The notes under the pieces: model-generated
Databases searched by the model: none
What the model was told of the DNA's origin: nothing
The model's input: the letters and a program-made list of their open reading frames with translations, nothing else
Made by a program: the position numbers and the translations under genes
NCBI GenBank assembly: GCA_019828545.1
Contig: JACVRA010000244.1
Location: forward strand, 21,893 to 85,892
Direction: 5' to 3'
DNA from: Paracamarosporium sp. OC-R06-R3
Taxonomy: Eukaryota > Ascomycota > Dothideomycetes > Pleosporales > Didymosphaeriaceae
Length of the DNA stretch: 64,000 nucleotides
Shown here: positions 57,201-64,000 of the stretch, piece by piece
How the letters are laid out: every line of letters starts with the position of its first letter
Numbering within the stretch: the first letter of the stretch is position 1

Positions 57201-57286
57201 TCACTTCCAGTCGACTTGTGCGTGGTCGGTGTCGCCGTGGTGGTCACCACAGAGGTGACCACTGCCGTTGTAGTTGTTACGCTCAT
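54206..57286 (-). CDS. K+/H+ antiporter, KHA1-like (CPA2 family)
   Basis: Eight exons (introns 57092-57151, 56635-56686, 56542-56601, 56193-56241, 55713-55781, 55411-55476, 55184-55286) give 873 residues without internal stops. The first 440 residues form the CPA2 membrane domain with about 12 helices: QPRVVGEVLGGIILGPSVIG, LGLVLFLFIIGLEVDM, SGVGDDVVGWVLLALCVAL (with the adjacent acidic pair of the exchange site), GVHPIFGAFLAGLICPHEGG. A charged linker follows, then a cytosolic C-terminal region of about 330 residues resembling a tandem universal-stress-protein fold (SDLLLLPWTETG, VFVNRAF, GDLILLGRNADL). It exchanges K+ (or Na+) for protons on an endomembrane, controlling organelle pH and ion balance. 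One 33-base exon (56602-56634) is unusually small but preserves the frame and a conserved helix. Confidence 0.9.
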
Positions 57287-58433
57287 GATGAAAGCTATCC
57301 ACCTGGTTGGAACTAATGCCTTCAAAGCCTTATGCGACGCGATGGAAAACCTTTGACCACGTCCAGGATTGACTATTGAGGTCAAAGGGGTGACTAAAAA
57401 AAGATTATCCAAGGAAAAAGAACAGCGGCCGCGAAAAAGAGTGTACGAAGTTGAGGTACATGTAGTCAGGGAGAAGGCCGTAAGCCATGCAGCCAACGTG
57501 ACCTCGGAGAGGAGGTGAACACCATATTCCAAAAACCCATCAAAGCCTAATTGGAGAAGCCTTTGCCAAGGAGTTGGGGGTTTGCCTTTGGCCCCTTTTC
57601 AGGCGCTGCTAATCCTGAGGCACCGTCAGCGCAAACGCCTGCATTGGACCCTGCTCACTGGTGTACACGACCGCATCAACTACGCCTCTCGTGTGATCAC
57701 CCCGGCAAAATACGACCTTGCGTGACAAGGACGGCTCGGACATCACACGCTAAATTTCCTAATCCTTCGGACTCGTTTATCACCACTTAATCAGCGTCCA
57801 GCACAGGCGCATTAAAATGCAGACCTTTCGAACGATTGGGGCCAGAAGAGGGGGCTGGAGTCTCCAGGACGGCTTACCCGCCTTGTATACGGGGAAAAGT
57901 TGCTTATATTTCAGATGTGGATCAAGGAAACAGAGTACTGACAGTAAGCGCTGGTCCGTTATGGGCAAAGTGCCTACGGTACACGCAACCGTTCATTAGC
58001 GGGCCGCTAGGGCCGTCTGCAATGGCAAGGTTGTCAAACCCAAAAACAACTGCATGCAATCCGTGCGAAAGGGACCAAGCCACCACGCCGTAATAACCTG
58101 GTGCAGCTAGATCGCCGAGGATGTTCAGCAACAAGAAGATTTCCGGATGTGGACAAGATGAGCCTGCCTTGTTGTCTGCAACGTGGGAGACGTGGCCAGG
58201 GCTTACTTTCGTGGACCGTAAATACTGAAGATCAGCCTCGTAGAATCATGAAAGGCAACGAGTAGCCTACTGCATTCGGGAATAGATCGCACGCGCAAAA
58301 CCGGCCCCGCACCTCCACAGGCTCTTGTACGTCATGCCAGTCCCCTCGAAGTGAGCTTTCGCGGTATGATGATGTTTTGAACACCAATTGTCAATAAAAA
58401 TAGATACAAGAATTTGGATATGCTCAATGTCCG
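57287..58433. other. Intergenic, no gene recognised
   Basis: 5' flank of the antiporter gene and 3' flank of the next gene on the same strand. Short frames only. Confidence 0.55.
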
Positions 58434-60395
58434 CTAATGCTTTCCTTTCTTCCGAGAGAAGAATTTCGAGGCTGAAATAAGAAACTGGTCAGTCGCAACG
58501 CCCGACCCTTTCTGTGGAGAGTCGGGAACATGGATATCCCAGTCCTCCAGATGATGCGCCACGTTGCCTACCACGCACTTGGTTTTTGCTCTTATGTCGG
58601 GTGTCATGGTAATTGGTTTGTGCTTTGACACAATGTGAACCATAAGATGATCGAGCTTGTCGTGGACAGCAGTCGTCTTGCCTTCGGCTGCGCAGAAGAT
58701 ACACCCATACTTATAGTTCTCTAGGACATCGATCGAAACATCTGCGCTTCGGTGGGATTTAGCAAGGAATAACCATCGAAAACGGACGTTGTATTTCTGG
58801 TTCGACATAACCTCATCTGGAAGAGTGTCGGCATTTGGGGCTCTTGATTTGAACTTGCATTCCTTGCAGCTCCAATGCAACACAGGCTCCTTTAAAGCAG
58901 GCGTGACCTGAACTTCCAGGCCTTCGTGAACCTATTTGAACCGTAGTCAGTCTATAGGAGCTATACACAGCCTTGGAAGCATATCTTACGGCTTTTCGAA
59001 TCTGCCACGCGCCTTTGCAGAAACCGTGGTATCGATTGTGCATTGCGGGTCGTGTTAATGGGGTCCATATATTCTCCAGCCCTGGCTGTAAAGACTGCAG
59101 GCGCGCATTATAGTCAGGCTCAAAACGGGGACTAGGGAACTTTTCGGAGAACTCGGGCGATAATAGCTGAGGGTTACTTGTATAGTCAGAAACCACTTCT
59201 GGGGCGTTGGAAGCACGCTTTGACTGCTCTGCCTGTTCGACGCTGAACACAGATGAAACTGGTTTAGATGAGCCTGGCTTCGAGCGAATGGACAACGTCT
59301 CCGTTTCGCTGCCGAAATAACCCCCATATTGTTGCCTGTCTCTCTCCGAAGAGTTCCATTCAGACTGTGAAGTCTTCTCTTGTGGTTGATAGGCGGGTGG
59401 TCCAGTCAGCGACGAGACCCTGCTCCTGATTTGGGTGTCTTGTGAATGGCGGACAGCGTTGGTCGGAGGAACAGGTGCTGGCTGCAATCTAATTGAACCT
59501 CTATCGCTCTTAGAGACAGTAAGTTGTGGGGTGAAGTAACTCTTCCGCTCCAACTGGTAATCATCCAGAGTGCGATAGCTGGCTGCAGTGTCTTCAGGTG
59601 GGTCACTATTGGTGGGTCTCACTTGACCGCTGATGAATCCTAGTGGTGATTTTTGTGGTGCCTTCGGAGTGAGTGCTTCATGCCCTGAATCTTGATTCCC
59701 TTGCGGAAAGCTCAAGGTCCGTTGATAGATCGTGGCCTGGTCGTTAGATATTGGTGGGCTTCCTACACTAGAGGGAGGCGATGAAGGCAAGTCATATGAA
59801 TCAATGAGATCCGATACTGGGACACTTGCAAAGCTGGACTGCATGCTCATATTGGAAGGACCTACTGCTCCAAACTTGTACGCAGCATGTTGAGGAAGAT
59901 ATTGCGTACTTGCCATGATACGTTGGCAGAGTTGGTCCATGGCCTTAGTCGCATCATTTCGGTTTGTGACTGAAGATTCATGCAGAGCCGTAAAGTCAAG
60001 AGCAGCATTTTCAACGGCGCGGGCAACATGAAGCGGTTGGATCACTTCTGTCTGGAGAGATATGACCACGTCTTTCAGCGCTTGTATTGAAATGTCGTCG
60101 CCAGCTTCAAAAGCGGGTCTGTACTGTTGATTTCTGCTCTCGCAGTGTTTGCGGACCCTAGTCCCGCCCTGCGCAAGTCAACTCTAGGTCTGACAGAATA
60201 GGTGGCATACAGAGGCCTGACCTCGATGAGCGATTTATGGAGGATCCTTATCTCCAACAGCTCCTCGACTTCTTTGTCCTTCTTTCGCTTCTTTTTTTCC
60301 TTGCGATCCTTGACAAAAGCGATCGCATCGGCAGCGGTGTGGAAGGCGGACACAATCGCCGTTGTCACTCTCAAGATCTCAGGTCCCGAATCCAT
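58434..60395 (-). CDS. Fungal-specific protein with Ser/Pro-rich middle and Cys/His-rich tail
   Basis: Three exons (introns 60169-60221 and 58932-58989) give 616 residues. The N-terminal 110 residues are helical with a basic run (DRKEKKKRKKDKEVEELLEI), like the N-terminal domain of many ascomycete-specific regulators. A disordered Ser/Pro/Gln-rich middle of about 260 residues follows. The C-terminal 170 residues contain LHWSCKECKFKS, YGCIFCAAEG and HDKLDHLMVHIVSKH, a Cys/His pattern that could bind zinc. I recognise this only as a recurrent uncharacterised ascomycete type. The first intron's donor GTCAGG is weak; the junction was chosen because it alone restores VRKHCESRNQQYRPAFEAGD in frame. 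Confidence 0.65.
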
Positions 60396-61310
60396 TGAGT
60401 GGCTGTGTACCCAACTGTACAATAGGTGCGCATATAGCTGCTGCAGACGATCCGACGGGGTGTGCCACTATGCGGCAGGAATTAACTTCCACCTGATCAC
60501 GGTTTGTTGGAAAGATACGTCGTCGCGCGGTCGAGGCTGACCGGATGCACAGATGAGATTACGCCCCAGAGGTGCATTGACAAGGCGCTGGCTACCGCTT
60601 GCGCCGTCTGAGCCCCCATCACCATTAATTTCGGTTGCCTTCTCTTCGCTTAGCTGCATGCACATTTACCGCAAACAGCGACGCCTCGCTCCTGCCTAAT
60701 GTTCAGCGCCTTTCGACCTGTTGGGCTAGTATTGCAAGGTATACGCCCAAGACACGGCGGTGGGGGGCGGGTAAAAATAAGCATCACTCCAAGAATACTT
60801 GTCCATTTCTTACCGATTGGATGTCCACCAACACCCCGGCACGTGCATCTGGGGTGAGGTCGTTGAGAGTACCAGTCCAGCTCTCCGGTTCATTGGATGA
60901 GTGGCACTGCCACCACCGCGCTGTGTGTCAGTGCCCCTATGCAAGGTGAGGTTGCTGGAATCGGGATGATTCAGCGACAATCATATGCATACTTTGTCTC
61001 ATACCGCCCCCAGCTCAGCCGTATGCTCTTGGTATTACTCCCCCGGTGGTCTTTGCTTCTGTCACTCATCCTTCCTCCTCATTCTTGGTTGTCTTTACTC
61101 TCTCTACTTTTTCAGAGAGAATCGTCGCAGGGCAACGCGCTGCCGTGAGCTTCCCATCTCCATTCTGCCAACAACACTCGTTCAGAAAATCGTGACTGGT
61201 CTTGGGGTCTACTTGCGTCTCTTCTTTGATCTTGGGCATAGATACCACTTGTCCTGGGTTGGCACCAAGCATCCGGCTTGGCTTTCGCGGTTCGGGATTC
61301 TCAGGGCGCC
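60396..61310. other. Divergent intergenic region
   Basis: Separates the start of the Cys/His-tail protein gene from that of the membrane protein. Pyrimidine-rich stretches on the + strand near 61040-61120 precede the latter start. No gene is seen. Confidence 0.5.
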
Positions 61311-62120
61311 ATGAGCACCACCACCACCATGACCCAAGTCATCGAACAACCACCGAGCCGATACGCTGGGCATGAAGCAGAGACAGTCCCTATACGGTAC
61401 GCCGGTCAAGATCCTGAAGGTGTCCCTATGCGACACATGGACAGCTTGGACAGACCGTCTCTTGAGCAGTCGCGCACCCTCTATGCCAACGGTGGCTATT
61501 TCCCAGACGACCTTCCAGAACGCACGGCACCGCCATCATCAGCACAAGCACCATGGAAACAGCGCTGGCGTAAATTCTTCTTCTTTTCGCTTTCCTCGTA
61601 CAGCCTCATCCACACGCCTGATGGAAAAGCACGAGTGAGGCACCTGGCGATGCTTACCATTCTTGCCCTTCGAACAGGCATGTCTGCGCTCAGCATCTTG
61701 TCCGCTGTGATCAAAGGGAGCATCGTTGGTATCGTCATCTACAGTCTCCTCACTTTGCTTGGCTTTTGGTTCACTGCAACCTGTCTAGCCATAATTGGCG
61801 ACGCTGAGGGCGACAAACCGCTCATGAACTTCAGAATAGTAAGTCGTCTGGTTTTGTGAATGCTAAAAGACTCGTCTCGCCGCTTGAGGAAGCAGTTGAT
61901 CCTTTTCCGTGCTGACTTCTAACAGACTCGTTTGCATTTCGATATCTTCCTTGGCGCCTGCGTACTGATTCATGCTGGACTGCTTGTGGCGTGGTTCTTT
62001 GGCTTGAGTGGTTGGGGTCTGGAGCTGACTTCCATCGGAATGTGGTTGGCGATCCTGGGCGTTGCGTCGATAGCCGGGTGGCAGCCAGAGCTTCCAGCTT
62101 ATCGGACATGGGCAAAGTAA
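61311..62120 (+). CDS. Four-helix integral membrane protein, unknown function
   Basis: Two exons with an 87-base intron (61839-61925, GTAAGT...TAACAG) give 240 residues. The N-terminal 100 residues are polar with two RYAG-containing stretches. Four hydrophobic helices follow (LAMLTILALRTGMSALSIL; VGIVIYSLLTLLGFWFTATCLA; IFLGACVLIHAGLLVAWFFG; IGMWLAILGVASIAGW). The C-terminus is short (QPELPAYRTWAK). No known signature. The ATG at 61311 opens MSTTTTMTQVIEQ directly after the pyrimidine-rich leader. Confidence 0.72.
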
Positions 62121-62971
62121 CGACATCGGTAAAAACATCGCGGCATTGAACAGATATAGTGTACAATGGTGAAGAAGGGGCCTTCTACGGATACCATGGA
62201 ATGTGAGCTGGAAAACATTAGGTCGCAGACTGGAGTGATCTATTAATCGAGCTCCGAATCAGATGCAGGCTGATATACTCAAGCCTTTATCGTGTGGGTA
62301 TGTACGGGCTGGGAAACATCCACCCTCCGACAGCAATACAGATCTCCAGTTTCTTCGGTTGTTGCTGCTCAACCGTTTATAGACACCCGGATACCTTAGA
62401 TGCATTGGTGAGATCCAGGAATCTATGACTTGGCGTGCGTGAAGCTGCGGCGTGTGAGGTTATCAGTCTAGTTGTTTTGAAGACCTTCTTGTCTGTACAT
62501 GTATGAATATTCCATGACCACGACCAGGGGCATCTGTTGGTCAAATCTCGTATGTTAAACCGTGTCAAGATAAATGGTTGAATGCGTTATCTTGCCGCTT
62601 GATAGGCAACAGAAACCTCAGATTCACCAAAATTCCCCTTTTGAGAATCCAGCGACGTCTTTCGTGCAACATATCGCCTGGAGAGAACGACGTCACACTT
62701 CCGGAACAAGCGATAACATGGCCACCCTGTTCAATAGGTTTGTGGGGCTAGACATGTCTTCAACCCCAACGTCTACCCAGCCTTTGGAACTGCGATTGGA
62801 GTAGCCTTGTAACAAGCTTGACGTATGTAGCTAGGGCGTATGCCCATGGCTGCTGCTGCATAAGCTTGCATACCGTGTCCGTGCACCCAATGCACGGATT
62901 CAGCCAATGCACGCGGAACACCAAAAACGCTCTACCAGAGATGAGGCGATAGAGCCACCCACAATCAATAT
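62121..62971. other. Intergenic flank of the right-hand transposon
   Basis: No gene recognised; ends where the right-hand pogo element begins. Confidence 0.5.
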
Positions 62972-64000
62972 TATCACGAGATTTTCTGGCGGGGTACGAA
63001 GCTGATAGCTGCAATCAATTTGTACTATCTATATCTATCAGGAAGCTTGACGCTGCGGCCGCGGCGGGTAGAGATCGCTGGGGTGGCAGATGCGCCCTCT
63101 GAGGCCTCTCTAGTATCTAGAGTATCAACAATACGTTTCTGACGCTTTCTACCCTGTAGAGGTGCCTAAGAGGCCTTCCTCTTACCCTTTTAGGATAATT
63201 GTAGAGCTTTTTCAGCGTCACGGGTAGACTTCTAGGTAGCGTGCTAAGCTGCCTTTTTAATCTTCTCTTTCTCCTTCTCCTTTCTAGCCACCTTACGCGC
63301 AATACGCTTCTCCTGCTGGATTTTCTCCTTATACAGCTTAGCTGCCTTCTTAAGCTCTGCCTTATCTGCTTTTTAAAGCTGTTGCTCCTTCTCCTCTCGC
63401 TCCCTAATTGTTTAACGTGTGCGTGTCTCCCTTACCTTTCTAGGTGACTAGAAGACTGCACTACTATGATACTCCTCCCTCTGCTGAAGGTCTAGAGCCT
63501 TGCCCTTCTTTCTACGCTTCTGCTTAGTAGATAGTACCTGCTTAATCCCATCTATCTCATCCTTGAGTAGCTCATTTTGGACAGATAGGTGATGAAGTGA
63601 CTGGCGTAGCTTCTTAGTATCCTGGCTACCCTGATCCTTAACTGCTGATCGTACTAGCCTATCCATCTTTCGCCAGTCATGATCGCTAAGTCCTGATGAG
63701 GAGCTATGACCTAAGTCCTCATCATGGGCGAACCTATCAAGGATAGGAGCAGGATCAGGGGGCGATATGCCTGTTGATTTAAAAGAGCTAAGGATAGTCA
63801 ATTCCTTAAAGGAGGCCTTCTATGCATTCCAGAATAGAGGGAAGAAATCACCCTTAGTGATAGGAGCTAGGCCCTGGCTTCTGTGGAGGTATCTTGAAAG
63901 CTCAGCTGAGTAGGCTGTTGATAGAGGCTTGAACATCGCAACGTCAAGAGGCTGAAGCGTATGAGTTGAATGAGGAGGTAGGATAGCTAGGAGGATCCTA
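62972..64000 (-). pseudogene. Fot1/pogo-type (Tc1/mariner superfamily) transposase, RIP-damaged, truncated by window edge
   Basis: Reading leftward from 64000 the frame opens with PPHSTHTLQPLDVAMFKPLS, the classic end of the DDE_1 catalytic domain of Fot1/pogo transposases. It then has GDFFPLFWNA-stop-KASF, a Ser-rich linker, a long Lys/Glu/Arg helix, and a terminal STRRGRSVKLPDRYR before the stop at 63025-63027. Internal TAG/TAA codons stand where Trp or Gln is expected (FWNA-W, AVF-W, QQL-Q, AA-Q, HAT-Q, LS-Q, KAS-Q), the pattern made by C-to-T changes on either strand. The element end is probably TATCACGAGATTTT at 62972, the complement of the motif at the left element's end. The rest of the gene lies outside the window. 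Confidence 0.88.

Noticed and set aside
1..64000. CRISPR arrays, bacterial operons, riboswitches or phage genes
   Set aside because: No regularly spaced repeats or prokaryotic gene layout; introns and gene families are those of a filamentous fungus.

Overview
The window is nuclear DNA of a filamentous ascomycete, most likely a dothideomycete of the Pleosporales type. The evidence is short GT-AG introns (about 44 to 135 bases) with CTAAC/CTGAC-like branch points. It is also the family content: HET, Zn2Cys6, GH30, CE5, KHA1-type antiporter and fungal O-methyltransferase/P450/MFS genes. The transposons carry heavy C-to-T (RIP-type) damage. No species is assigned.

Both ends are transposon sequence and the middle is a gene island. 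On the left (1-3083) lie an AT-rich, RIP-destroyed Ty3/Gypsy pol, a much better preserved LTR, and the 3' tail of a Fot1/pogo-type transposase. On the right (62972-64000) is a related pogo-type transposase, RIP-damaged and cut by the window edge. Both pogo elements have their 3' ends pointing into the island and share a terminal motif.

3.8-8 kb holds an intact glutathione S-transferase gene and a secreted S9 dipeptidyl-peptidase gene. 8.5-20 kb is a decaying accessory block. An O-methyltransferase, a protein kinase-like gene, a DUF7924-like gene and a P450 each keep good splice sites and domain motifs but carry premature stops. Most of these stops fit a single C-to-T change. A seven-exon MFS transporter in the same block is intact. 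OMT + MFS + P450 looks like the remnant of a small secondary-metabolite cluster.

20-34 kb holds a MYND/DUF4470 protein, mitochondrial ribosomal protein bL28m, a HET-domain gene with an apparent frameshift, an SDR, an enoyl-reductase-like MDR enzyme and an F-box-like protein. 34-42 kb holds a secreted GH30 glycosidase, a 1093-residue protein joining a Zn2Cys6 cluster and an AT-hook-like patch to ankyrin repeats, and a small signal-anchored membrane protein. 43-50 kb is housekeeping: SART1/Snu66 splicing factor, peptidyl-tRNA hydrolase 2 and a JmjC-like protein, followed by an assembly gap (G-run, NN, C-run). 50.6-62.1 kb holds a secreted acetylxylan esterase, a KHA1-like K+/H+ antiporter, a fungal protein with a Cys/His-rich tail and a four-helix membrane protein.

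The genes are mostly independent units. Functional links that can be argued are xylan breakdown (GH30 with CE5 esterase) and the decayed OMT/MFS/P450 set. Gene models were spliced by eye from reading frames and splice sites. Domain names come from recognition of motifs, not from a database search.
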